Shown in pieces: positions 15,954 to 24,145 of a DNA stretch of 64,000 nucleotides. The notes beneath the pieces are model-generated. The model worked only from the letters and a program-made list of their open reading frames with translations. It was not told the DNA's origin and made no database searches. Every line of letters begins with the position of its first letter. The first letter of the stretch is position 1. The position numbers were made by a program, and so were the translations under genes. This DNA comes from Cryobacterium sp. Y11 (GTDB lineage: Bacteria; Actinomycetota; Actinomycetes; Actinomycetales; Microbacteriaceae), in assembly GCF_002929535.1 (NCBI RefSeq), contig NZ_PJJO01000061.1, forward strand, positions 372,001-436,000, given 5' to 3'.

Positions 15954-16365
15954 CCGCACACTCACCATCCTGATCTGCTCTATCCTCGGCGAGATCCCCG
16001 GCTGGGACTGGAACCCCGGCGACCCTGACTACGTCTATTCGTCGGACCCCGTGATCATCTTCTACGGTGCGCTGGGCACCACACCAGATACTGCGGTCGG
16101 CGTTCGGGTTTACGCCGCCGGCCAAGATCTTGACGTCGCCTGGCGACGCGTGCAGATCCGCGTACGCGGCGCGCAGGGCCGCCCCGATGGTGCCGACGTT
16201 CTCGCGGCCTTGGCGTTCGCGGCCCTTCAAGGACTTTCCCGCGTGGGAGGGATCAGCGGCATTAGCCGTCTATCAATAGCACCAGCTGGTGCCGACGACA
16301 ACCGTCGTGAAGAACGCACCGAAAACTACCTCATCATTCTCGATAATTTGGAGGCTCTCACATGA
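15937..16365 (+). CDS. Tail terminator protein
   Basis: 142 residues from GTG 15937, which overlaps the previous gene by 17 bases; TTG 15946 is an alternative. VGVRVYAAGQDLDVAWRRVQIRVRG and the late EERTENYLIILD are the strands and final signature of DUF3168-type tail terminators that cap the tail tube. Order (connector, stopper, gp10, terminator, tube) is canonical. Confidence 0.75.
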   Translation: MPPLDDRTLTILICSILGEIPGWDWNPGDPDYVYSSDPVIIFYGALGTTPDTAVGVRVYAAGQDLDVAWRRVQIRVRGAQGRPDGADVLAALAFAALQGLSRVGGISGISRLSIAPAGADDNRREERTENYLIILDNLEALT

Positions 16366-17135
16366 GCAATACAGTTACCCTTCCCGCTGGCTCGACGCTC
16401 GGTAAGAGCTTCGAGTACGGCTGTGACATCAACGTTGGCACGTCATCCGCGCCTGTCTGGCAGCCGTTCCGTCGCATCAGCGGATTCCTGCCGAGCCCGA
16501 CACCAGTCGCGCAGGACTCTCAGACCTACGACGACCGCGGCACGCCGAACTCTGACGTCACAGCATGGAGCATGAACCTCGCATTCAACGCTCAGGTGAA
16601 CCGCAACGTGTCCACCGGTCTTTACCTGCCCGAGATCGAGGCTGTGCTCGCCCGCACCGGTCCCGATGCGATCGGTGAGTCCGCCGTCCTCGAAGCCCGC
16701 TGGTACCACAAGCCTGCAGTCGGGACCCCAAACCCGACCGACGCTGGGCAGGGATTCTTCACCGTTATTCCGACCCGTCAGAACTCGGGGCCAGCCGGTG
16801 AGATCGAGGTCATCGCGATCGCCCTTACCGGTAAGGGCGAGTACGAGAAGATCACCAACCCGTACCCCGCGGCGGCAGCAACAGTACCGACTCTCACCTC
16901 CATCACCCCAAGTGGCAAGTCGATCGGCGATCAGGTCACCATCACCGGTACGGGATTCATCGGAGTCACGCAGCTCAAGTTCGACGCGATTGTCCTCGAT
17001 GTCGACACGTACACCGTGGTGAGCGCCGCGACGATCATCGCGACGATCCCGCCGCTTTCTGCCGGGATCGAGCCCGTCACCATCACCAATGCGACGGGTG
17101 TCTCGTCTGCGGTCAACTACACCGTGGTGTCGTAA
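16362..17135 (+). CDS. Major tail (tube) protein with C-terminal Ig-like IPT domain
   Basis: 257 residues, ATG overlapping the preceding TGA. Residues 1-165 form the tube fold (SFEYGCDINV, TAWSMNLAFNAQVN, TGKGEYEKITNP). Residues about 172-257 are an IPT/TIG immunoglobulin-like domain: PTLTSITPSGKSIGDQVTI, TGTGFIGVTQLKF, PVTITNATGVSSAVNYTVV. Such add-on domains decorate the tail surface and can bind glycans weakly. Confidence 0.85.
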   Translation: MSNTVTLPAGSTLGKSFEYGCDINVGTSSAPVWQPFRRISGFLPSPTPVAQDSQTYDDRGTPNSDVTAWSMNLAFNAQVNRNVSTGLYLPEIEAVLARTGPDAIGESAVLEARWYHKPAVGTPNPTDAGQGFFTVIPTRQNSGPAGEIEVIAIALTGKGEYEKITNPYPAAAATVPTLTSITPSGKSIGDQVTITGTGFIGVTQLKFDAIVLDVDTYTVVSAATIIATIPPLSAGIEPVTITNATGVSSAVNYTVVS

Positions 17136-17138
17136 CCC

Positions 17139-17537
17139 GTGGGTGCTATCGACTTCGGCGAGTGGGTGGCGCCCGACCTCAAACTCGAGCTGGATGGACG
17201 CACTTATACGGTGCGTCCTCCCACGGTCGAGGCCGCGAAGATGATCCTCGCGGCGGCGGTGCGCGGCGAAGTGAATCTAGGTCTCGTCAAAGATGAGATC
17301 CCCGCTGAGATACAAGCAATGCTCGACAGTATCGGCGACGAGCATCCAGCCCTGGGCGATGCTCACGCAGCGATGGTAGCCGACAAGGTATCTGCCGCGA
17401 CCATCGACCGTGTGGCCTACTACGCGGTCTTCTACTGGGCGCGTGGCAAAGAATACGCCGACACTCTCGCGGCGCTTCTGTGGACGCCACGCAAACTCAC
17501 GCCCAGCACTGCAGGTGGTGCGGCCCCAAAAGGCTGA
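17139..17537 (+). CDS. Tail assembly chaperone (short form, gpG-like)
   Basis: 132 residues from GTG 17139. Helical, with DGRTYTVRPPTVEAAKMILAAA near the start and RVAYYAVFYWARGKEYADTL near residue 90. It ends AAPKG just after a CCCAAAA slippery site. Tail chaperones bind the tape measure protein and guide tube assembly; the short/long pair made by frameshifting is conserved across siphoviruses. Confidence 0.8.
   Translation: MGAIDFGEWVAPDLKLELDGRTYTVRPPTVEAAKMILAAAVRGEVNLGLVKDEIPAEIQAMLDSIGDEHPALGDAHAAMVADKVSAATIDRVAYYAVFYWARGKEYADTLAALLWTPRKLTPSTAGGAAPKG
17525..17531 (+). promoter_or_regulatory. -1 ribosomal frameshift site CCCAAAA
   Basis: In frame the ribosome reads C-CCA-AAA; slipping back one base gives CCC-AAA with full re-pairing, the X-XXY-YYZ form. 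The zero-frame stop TGA follows at 17535-17537, and the -1 frame stays open to 17857. Confidence 0.88.
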
Positions 17538-17857
17538 GCACCGCCGAAGATTGGGCACCCTTTGGTATCGGCGACCCCGATGCCGAAGGGTGGTTCCCCG
17601 ACTATCGACCGGTGCCCCAACATCTAAAACCTGAGGCGCCCAACGCCCTGGCAGCCAAGACGCCGGCGGCTGATATCGACGGGTCGCTGCTGGCCCTGGT
17701 CACCAACTGGCGGCTGGTCGTCGCTGAGCTCGCCGAGCGCGGCATTGACCTCTATGCCCCCGAAGTCCTTGCACGACCATGGCCCGGAATCCGGGCGGTG
17801 ATATTCAGTCTGATCGATTCGCCGACACGGTTGCGTGCGGTTCTTACCCGGAGGTGA
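17531..17857 (+). CDS. Tail assembly chaperone, -1 frameshift extension (gpT-like)
   Basis: Read only after the CCCAAAA slip; the extension adds 108 residues (RLSTAEDWAPFG to AVLTRR), giving a fusion of about 239 residues with the short chaperone. The segment holds an acidic-aromatic part (GDPDAEGWFPDYRP) and a helical C-terminus. It lacks its own ribosome site. It ends three bases before the tape measure ATG, which is preceded by a near-perfect GGAGGTGATCC. Confidence 0.83.
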   Translation, partial: RLSTAEDWAPFGIGDPDAEGWFPDYRPVPQHLKPEAPNALAAKTPAADIDGSLLALVTNWRLVVAELAERGIDLYAPEVLARPWPGIRAVIFSLIDSPTRLRAVLTRR

Positions 17858-17860
17858 TCC

Positions 17861-20659
17861 ATGGCTACTCTCCGAGCTGCCGAGTTGGAAGTACTTTTCA
17901 CTGCGGACACTAAGCAGATCGAGAAGGCCGATAAAGACGTCCAGACGATCGGACGCAAGGTCGAGTCGAAACCGATCACGCAGAAGATCAACGCAGACGA
18001 AAAGGGCGCGCTTGCCGGCATGGACCGGGTCGAGGCGGCCGCGAAGAAGCTGGTATCGCAGGACACGTCGCTGAGGCTGGACGCGGACATCACTCGGGCC
18101 GAGAAGAGTTTCGCCCGGGCGACGCAGCGTCTGGCGGATCTTGAGGTGCGCGCGCTCGGCGGGCTGGACGTGACGGCGGATGTGCGCCGCGCTGAGGCTG
18201 CCCTGTCGAAGGTAGAGCGCAACCTTACCGGGTTGCGTACGTCCAGGACTCAGATCGTGGTTGAGGCGGACACGTCGCAGGCTGAGGGAGCTCTTGACGG
18301 CGTCTCAGGCGATGCCGGTAAGGCTGGCGATGAAGCGGGCGATGAGTTCGGAAGGAACATCATTGCCGCGCTCGTCTCGATCCCGATCGCCGGAGCTGTT
18401 GTTGGTATCGGCGTTGCGGCTGGGAAAGCGCTCGTCGGCGCGTTCAATGATGGGTTGGCGCAGGAGTCCTCGTACGACCGGCTGCAAGCCCTGACCGGCA
18501 TCAGCGAGGCTGACGCACTCCGTCTCGGGCGCGCCGCCGGCGAGGCGTATGCGAACGTGTTCGGCGAGTCTATAGAAGCGAACATGGACACGACACGTCT
18601 GGCGCTGCAGTTCGACCTGATCGACGAGGACGCTTCCACAAAGAGTGCTCAGAAGGTAGTCGAGGGTCTATCGGGTATCTCTCATGTTCTCGGTGAGGAG
18701 GTACGCCCGATCGCTGCGGCGGTCACCACGCTGCTCAGTTCCGGTATCGCGAAGTCTGCGCAGAACGCTTTTGATTTGCTCGCGACCGGTGCCCGTGAGG
18801 GTGTAAATCGTGGTGAGGATCTAATCGATACCTTCACGGAATACCCGGCAGTGTTCGCCCGACTTGGCCTGTCTGGCGAGGAAGCTCTCGGTCTGATAAA
18901 TCAGGGACTAGACGCGGGTGCGCGCAACAGCGACATCGCCGCCGATGCATTGAAAGAGTTCCAGATTCGTGCCACTGATGCGTCGAAGGCTTCAACTATC
19001 GCCTTCGAGTCTCTTGGCTTCAACGCGGAAGAGATGACCGCAAAGATTTCCCGCGGTGGTGCTGATGCACGAGACGGGCTCGATGAGGTACTGATCAAGC
19101 TGCGCGAGACCGAGGACCCGGTGCTTCGCAATGCGGCGGCCGTGGGCCTGTTTGGTACGAAGGCTGAGGATATGGGCGCAGCCCTATTTGCTCTGGACCT
19201 GTCTACCGCCGTCGATCAGCTCAACGGAGTGACGGGTGCAGCGCAGGCGATGTTCGACACCCTCGCGGACAACGACGCGACCAAGCTTGAGCAGGCATCC
19301 CGGAATATCGAGGTCGCGACGGATGGCATGAAGGGCGCCCTCGCTGCGGCCTTCTCTGATCCCCTGGGAGAAGCGGCTGAGTGGATCTCGTCAAACCGCG
19401 GCCCCATGCTGCAATTCTTCCTCGACCTCGCAAACGGGGCACTCGACTTCGGCGATGCCTCGATCGACGCGGCGGCGGACGGGGCCGAGGCCTTCGGTGA
19501 ATTCGTTGCTGGGCCTCTCGCGGACCTGGTCGACGGCATTGCCGGCGCCATCGACGTCATGAACGGCTTCGCAGGCCGGCCGAAAGAACTCGACGGCCTC
19601 GCTGCCAGCATGCGCGGATTCGATGACACCTCGGCGGATGCCGCAGACACCATCCGCAGCCTGCATGACGGGCTCGACGACAGCCGCACCAAGCTCAATG
19701 AGTTCGGTGATGGCGCCGTCGCCATGGGATTCCTCAACGACGCGACACTGCGTCTTGCCGGCGCCATCGACGAGGTCGGCGTCAATGCTGAGGGCGCAGA
19801 GTATGGCCTAGACGGAATCGACCTGGCTCAAATTCGCGCGTCGAACTCGGGCAAGTTACTTGAGGACCAGGTGCGCAACTCGCTAGCGGCCATGGGAGAA
19901 GAGGCGACTGCGGCTGCAATAGCCGGTGAGAGTCAAGACGAACTCGCCGCGCGGTACCGCACGTCGACGGATGCTCTCATGGGTCAGCTCACGCAAATGG
20001 GGCTGACAGAGGATCAGGCGCGGTCACTGATCAACACGGTATTGGAGACTCCAGTGTCGGCGACGACCGAGTTCGGATCGAATGTCGAGGATCAGCAGAC
20101 GAAAGTTCAGGGTCTCGCGGACCGCATCTCGACTCTGCCCGATGGATCGGTCGTGATCAATGCAGACATCGCGACCGCCCAGGAGAAGCTCGCCCAGTTC
20201 CTGTTGGATCTAAACAATATTCCCGGCCGTCGCGACGTGATCATCAACCAGGTCGTGCAGCAGACGGGCGCAGCTCGTGGGGAAGTTGCCGCCGCCTACC
20301 AGGCGCAGGGAAACATCGTCGAGTTCATGGCGCAGGGTGGCATGCGCGGTCTCACCCCGATGTCGCACACCGCCCAGGTTGTGCCGCCGTCGACGTGGCG
20401 GGTTGTTGGCGACCGCGGCGACGTCCCCGAGTCATTCATCCCCATCGATGGGTCCGCTCGGTCAATGTCGATTCTTCTTGAGACGATGCGCCGCATGGGC
20501 GTAATGCCGATGGCTTCGGGCGGTATCACTCCCGGGCCGGCCGCATCGACGGGCAACTCGTATCAGATCGACATCACCGGTGTTCCCAACGAGTCCGTGG
20601 AATCACTGGTCAACCGTGTCATGGCGAGAATCAACGCGGAAAGCAGGCAGTACTCATGA
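17861..20659 (+). CDS. Tape measure protein
   Basis: 932 residues. Long helical N-terminus with coiled coils (residues 1-150), a hydrophobic segment near 165-195 (ALVSIPIAGAVVGIGVAAGKALVG) and the TMP core KVVEGLSGISHVLGEEVRP...YPAVFARLGLSGEEALGLINQGL. No lysozyme or peptidase domain is visible. It sets tail length and is ejected with the DNA; by the usual 1.5 angstrom per residue the tail would be about 140 nm. Ribosome site GGAGGTGATCC is close to the full anti-16S match, so strong expression is likely. ATGA overlap with the distal tail gene. Confidence 0.92.
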   Translation: MATLRAAELEVLFTADTKQIEKADKDVQTIGRKVESKPITQKINADEKGALAGMDRVEAAAKKLVSQDTSLRLDADITRAEKSFARATQRLADLEVRALGGLDVTADVRRAEAALSKVERNLTGLRTSRTQIVVEADTSQAEGALDGVSGDAGKAGDEAGDEFGRNIIAALVSIPIAGAVVGIGVAAGKALVGAFNDGLAQESSYDRLQALTGISEADALRLGRAAGEAYANVFGESIEANMDTTRLALQFDLIDEDASTKSAQKVVEGLSGISHVLGEEVRPIAAAVTTLLSSGIAKSAQNAFDLLATGAREGVNRGEDLIDTFTEYPAVFARLGLSGEEALGLINQGLDAGARNSDIAADALKEFQIRATDASKASTIAFESLGFNAEEMTAKISRGGADARDGLDEVLIKLRETEDPVLRNAAAVGLFGTKAEDMGAALFALDLSTAVDQLNGVTGAAQAMFDTLADNDATKLEQASRNIEVATDGMKGALAAAFSDPLGEAAEWISSNRGPMLQFFLDLANGALDFGDASIDAAADGAEAFGEFVAGPLADLVDGIAGAIDVMNGFAGRPKELDGLAASMRGFDDTSADAADTIRSLHDGLDDSRTKLNEFGDGAVAMGFLNDATLRLAGAIDEVGVNAEGAEYGLDGIDLAQIRASNSGKLLEDQVRNSLAAMGEEATAAAIAGESQDELAARYRTSTDALMGQLTQMGLTEDQARSLINTVLETPVSATTEFGSNVEDQQTKVQGLADRISTLPDGSVVINADIATAQEKLAQFLLDLNNIPGRRDVIINQVVQQTGAARGEVAAAYQAQGNIVEFMAQGGMRGLTPMSHTAQVVPPSTWRVVGDRGDVPESFIPIDGSARSMSILLETMRRMGVMPMASGGITPGPAASTGNSYQIDITGVPNESVESLVNRVMARINAESRQYS

Positions 20660-21417
20660 CGCTTCTCAGCATCGATGATTTCCATTTCAAGGGTACTCGC
20701 GAGCGTTTTGGCAATGGCGAGTATTTGGTCACACTGGATGGCTGGGAGGACGGCGTCTCTATGCGGCGTTCCTCTCAGCCGATTCCGCAGAACCACGGCG
20801 ATTTCGATGTGCCCACTTTCATGGAGGGGCGGACCGTCAATTTCACGGCGGATGCGTATGCTCGCAATCCAATGGAGCTCGCGCATCGAGGCCATGGGTT
20901 CACTGCGTTGCTGGCACAGGGCACCTCAAGAATGGTGACCATTGAGCTGGATGGTCAAACCCTGTGGGGAATGGCACGCAGAGGTAATGCAGCGCCGCGA
21001 TGGCGACGTGCTCCCGGTGGCGTGGACTTAGCCCGAGCATCGATGGAATTGTTTTTCCCCAACCCCCGCAAGTTCGGCGAGTCTCGAGTCTTCACTGGCG
21101 CCGCCCCTGTCGCGTTCCATTACGGTAACTTTCCGGCGACGCCGGTCTTTACTGTGACGGGTTCTGCTCCGGCTGGCTACACGATCAACCTTTCGGCCGG
21201 GAAGCAATACACGGTGACCGTCCCGTTGGCATCAGGTGTCCCGCACGTCATCGACATGGCGGACGGGTATCTGCGCATCAACGGCTTGATCGTTTCGAAC
21301 TCGGTGGGTCGGGCTGACCTGCTCGCCATTCCGGGCGGCGCGTCGGTGGCGGTTTCTGTGACGCCTGTTTCTGGCACGGCTTCCCTGTCGGTGCTTCTGC
21401 TCGACACGTTCATGTAG
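20656..21417 (+). CDS. Distal tail protein (Dit-like)
   Basis: 253 residues. N-terminal ring domain (GTRERFGNGEYLVTLDGWEDG, RRSSQPIPQNHGDFDVPTFMEGR) and a C-terminal beta-sandwich (FTVTGSAPAGYTINLSAG, GVPHVIDMADGYL) follow the Dit plan of siphovirus tail tips. It makes the hexameric hub to which the next proteins attach. Starts within the tape measure stop. Confidence 0.8.
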   Translation: MTLLSIDDFHFKGTRERFGNGEYLVTLDGWEDGVSMRRSSQPIPQNHGDFDVPTFMEGRTVNFTADAYARNPMELAHRGHGFTALLAQGTSRMVTIELDGQTLWGMARRGNAAPRWRRAPGGVDLARASMELFFPNPRKFGESRVFTGAAPVAFHYGNFPATPVFTVTGSAPAGYTINLSAGKQYTVTVPLASGVPHVIDMADGYLRINGLIVSNSVGRADLLAIPGGASVAVSVTPVSGTASLSVLLLDTFM

Positions 21418-21426
21418 GGAGTAGCC

Positions 21427-22557
21427 ATGTGGTGGTATTGGATTTGCGACACGCAGACCGGGGATAAGATTCAACGTCTCCCTGACCCTGTTTCTGGGCC
21501 ATGGTCGTGCTCATTGGACGGAGGCGATTACGGGAGTACGGTATTTCAGCTTGGCGCTGATGACTTCACGCAGGCGCAATGGTGGGATTTTACGGCCCCT
21601 CATTCACGCACACTGATCGTGGAGCGCAACAAGGTAATCCGGTATGCGGGGATTATCAACGCAGACCCGGATTTCGACCATGATACTGGGCGTCTCACGG
21701 TCGCGCATGTTGATCTCGAGTCGTTCTTCAGTGAGCGTTACCCATTCGGCATTGGTTCGTATTGGGCTGATGAGGTTGCGCACCGGCCAGGGAAGATTGA
21801 ACTCTCCGGACGTTCTCACCGCTCGATCATCTGCAATGTCATTGCCGCTGGTTTGGTCGGTCCAACGTCAAACTACGCGCTGCCAGTGGTTCTGCCTTGG
21901 CTTACCGAGTCTGGTTCGCAGTCGTTGACTGCTGAGAACTTCAACTTCCAGACGTGCTCGGATCTGATCTCTGACCGGCGCAAAGTGGAGAGCGGTGTCG
22001 ACTTCTACTTCAAGCCCCGGTGGAAGTCAGATACCGCATTCGAGTGGGTGGTGGTTGCCGGTTCAGATTCGGATCCTCTGCTCATCGGCAAGACAGCCGA
22101 CTTCTACTTGAACGCGGAGCAGCCCGTGCTGTCAAACGTGAAGTTTGGCCGCGATGGTGTGAAGCAGTTCACGGGCATGTTCTCAATTGGGCAAGGGTCC
22201 GGCGCTGACATGTCAGTGGGCGGCATTCCATCTGGTGCAGGTCTGCCCCCGGTAATTCCGGCGCGTGATACGCAGCAGAAAATCGACAACGAGGCGAACC
22301 AAAACGTGCTTGCCGGCATGTCATTGGAGGCTGCGCGGGTCCGGTACAGTCCGACGTTCCAGTGGGCATTTACTTTGCAGGCGTCCACTGAGGCGGCCCC
22401 CGTTGAGTCGATCGAGCTCGGCGACATCCTCCGCGTCTACGTCGAATCGAGCCCGTACATTCCGGTCGGCTGGCATTCCCTGAGGGTGGTCACGCTCACG
22501 GGCGACGAGGGCGAATGGGTCACACCGACCGTGCAAATGATTGGGGAGGTTGCCTAA
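21427..22557 (+). CDS. Tail-tip hub protein
   Basis: 376 residues, ATG seven bases after AGGGAG. WSCSLDGGDYGSTVFQLG, then RTLIVERNKVIRYAGIINADPDFD and HVDLESFFSERY give the strand order of a gp27/Tal-like hub. The late GDILRVYVESSPYIP resembles the hub OB-fold part. No peptidase motif seen. TAATG overlap with the spike gene. Confidence 0.72.
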   Translation: MWWYWICDTQTGDKIQRLPDPVSGPWSCSLDGGDYGSTVFQLGADDFTQAQWWDFTAPHSRTLIVERNKVIRYAGIINADPDFDHDTGRLTVAHVDLESFFSERYPFGIGSYWADEVAHRPGKIELSGRSHRSIICNVIAAGLVGPTSNYALPVVLPWLTESGSQSLTAENFNFQTCSDLISDRRKVESGVDFYFKPRWKSDTAFEWVVVAGSDSDPLLIGKTADFYLNAEQPVLSNVKFGRDGVKQFTGMFSIGQGSGADMSVGGIPSGAGLPPVIPARDTQQKIDNEANQNVLAGMSLEAARVRYSPTFQWAFTLQASTEAAPVESIELGDILRVYVESSPYIPVGWHSLRVVTLTGDEGEWVTPTVQMIGEVA

Positions 22558-23222
22558 TGGGTTACATCGATGATGCTTCGGGAAAACGTGACCGTCAGAA
22601 CCTATGGGCTGCGGTTCGCAAACTGGGCACCATGTCTCCGCTGGACAACTCGTCAGTCGAAGGCCGCACCCGGTTCATCGGCAACGAGTCCTTGCTAGTC
22701 GAGGGCTCGCAAAAAGTCACTGGATGGCTCATCGTCACGGGCACGCTCAAGGTCGTGGGCGCATTCCTGCTTGAGGGCGTCACCACTATAACTGGCGCGC
22801 TCACGTCGAGCGGCACGGCGCTATTCACGGGGTTATTCACCGCGCGCGGCACTACCCGATTCGAGGGCGACACTACGCAAGTCGGCGCTCACCACGTGCA
22901 GGGCAACCAAGACATCACGGGCACGCTCGCAGTGAAGGGCGCGACGGAAGTATCCGCGGATCTATCCATCGTGGCGGGCGGCATTATCAAGGTTGGATCT
23001 GGCCTCACCTTGGAGCCGCTCGGCGCTGGTGGCGGTGCGATCAACTTTCTGCCAAGCGGCAGCATAAGCGCCGGCCTCGGAAAGTTCACCCTGGTGTCAC
23101 CTGACCTGTCGGCCATCCTAACTCTCGGCGGCGGCGGCGTTACTGTCACTTTGCCGTTGAAATCAGGCGCAGCCGTGAATGTGCACGTCGATGGTAACGG
23201 GAAATTATGGCGTACCAGCTAG
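22557..23222 (+). CDS. Tail spike / fibre protein with beta-helix-like repeats
   Basis: 221 residues from ATG 22557 (overlaps TAA); a longer frame from 22515 lies in the hub gene. From residue 45 to 140 it consists of repeated 10-12 residue units, G-x-L/F-x-x-x-G-x-T (TGWLIVTGTLKVVGAFLLEG, GALTSSGTALFTGLFTARG), which fold as a triple-stranded beta-helix needle. C-terminal Gly-rich strands end at KLWRTS. A receptor-contacting spike is likely. It ends against the convergent lipoprotein gene with no spacer. Confidence 0.7.
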   Translation: MGYIDDASGKRDRQNLWAAVRKLGTMSPLDNSSVEGRTRFIGNESLLVEGSQKVTGWLIVTGTLKVVGAFLLEGVTTITGALTSSGTALFTGLFTARGTTRFEGDTTQVGAHHVQGNQDITGTLAVKGATEVSADLSIVAGGIIKVGSGLTLEPLGAGGGAINFLPSGSISAGLGKFTLVSPDLSAILTLGGGGVTVTLPLKSGAAVNVHVDGNGKLWRTS

Positions 23223-23636
23223 TTACGTGCAGAGCGTGATTATCGCGTAGGTGACGATCTTCTGATTGTTGTCGTCCGGGTCGTCACCGCTAACGGCGGT
23301 CACGTCCTGTCGTTCGGTGCCTGCCGCTATCTGCTCGCACACGAGCATGGCAGCACCGAGCAGCTGCGCGTCGCTGGGGCGCTCTCCGGTCCACACGGCA
23401 TCCATCGATGCAAGGTACCAAGCGTCGGCGCTCTCGAATCCGGCTTCACCCCACGGCGTTGTCGGATCAGCGGTCGGCGCTGCCTTCATCTCAATCGGCG
23501 CAGCCACCGGCTCGGGAGTCGCGCTCACCGCAACCTCGCTCGGCTCACTCTCCGCAACCGGCTCAACCACGGCTGCACTGCATCCACCCATCGCAAGCAC
23601 GGCGGCGACGGCTAGCACGATTCCCATTTTCCCCAT
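23223..23636 (-). CDS. Moron lipoprotein (DUF732-like)
   Basis: 137 residues from ATG 23636; an upstream frame to 23702 has no support. Residues 1-19 are a lipoprotein signal with cysteine 19 (VAAVLAMGGCSAA); a Pro/Glu-rich stalk follows, then a compact domain with two cysteines (LVCEQIAAGTE, near 100, and the last residues TLCT) that recalls the DUF732 fold of actinobacterial exported proteins. It lies antisense inside the late operon. Phage-encoded surface lipoproteins often block superinfection; that role is inferred. Confidence 0.78.
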   Translation of the reverse strand: MGKMGIVLAVAAVLAMGGCSAAVVEPVAESEPSEVAVSATPEPVAAPIEMKAAPTADPTTPWGEAGFESADAWYLASMDAVWTGERPSDAQLLGAAMLVCEQIAAGTERQDVTAVSGDDPDDNNQKIVTYAIITLCT

Positions 23637-23642
23637 GCCCGC

Positions 23643-23673
23643 AGTGTACCGCCGCGACATGCACCCGCACCAA
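23643..23673 (-). promoter_or_regulatory. Promoter of the moron lipoprotein, leaderless
   Basis: On the minus strand TTGGTG, 19 bases, then TACACT, then six bases and the ATG. Transcription would start at or next to the start codon, a leaderless layout common in actinobacteria. Confidence 0.6.
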
Positions 23674-23702
23674 ACCTTTTCACCCTGACCCTTGGAGGGC
23701 AC

Positions 23703-24143
23703 ATGTCAGTCGTTTCCGGCAATTACTTCGATCTTGGCGGCTTTAGCATGGGCATCTGGATGTCGACCATCACGTTCGAACTTTCAGCGCCGGCGACCCA
23801 TGATCAAGCAGACAAGTCGCTTGTGTCGTCGGCTCGCACGCACAGCGCCATTGTGGATTCCGCTACGGGTGAATGGGCGATGCCTATCATCTCCACCGAA
23901 GGCATGAGGCAAGACCGCTATTACACGGTCATGGGCACATCGCTTGACTCTGAGCTGGGAATGCCCCGAGTCGATTACTTCCCGTGGAAGATACGCATTC
24001 CAGAAGGCATCTGGAAGTTCACCGATCTGGTGCGCGATTGGAGCAGCCCTCTCGCCGTCTCCATAACCTCGGGCATTCCTGAACAGAAGACCGCATACGT
24101 GCTCGACCCATTCACCGGCGAGCTCTTCCGAAAGAAGGCCTGA
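23703..24143 (+). CDS. Minor tail protein
   Basis: 146 residues, ATG after TTGGAGG. Beta-rich (GIWMSTITFELSAP, GMRQDRYYTVMGTSLDSELG, DYFPWKIRIPEGIWKFTDLV). Sits between spike and the GH5-containing fibre, two bases before the latter, so probably part of the same distal complex. No family named. Confidence 0.6.
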   Translation: MSVVSGNYFDLGGFSMGIWMSTITFELSAPATHDQADKSLVSSARTHSAIVDSATGEWAMPIISTEGMRQDRYYTVMGTSLDSELGMPRVDYFPWKIRIPEGIWKFTDLVRDWSSPLAVSITSGIPEQKTAYVLDPFTGELFRKKA

Positions 24144-24145
24144 AT

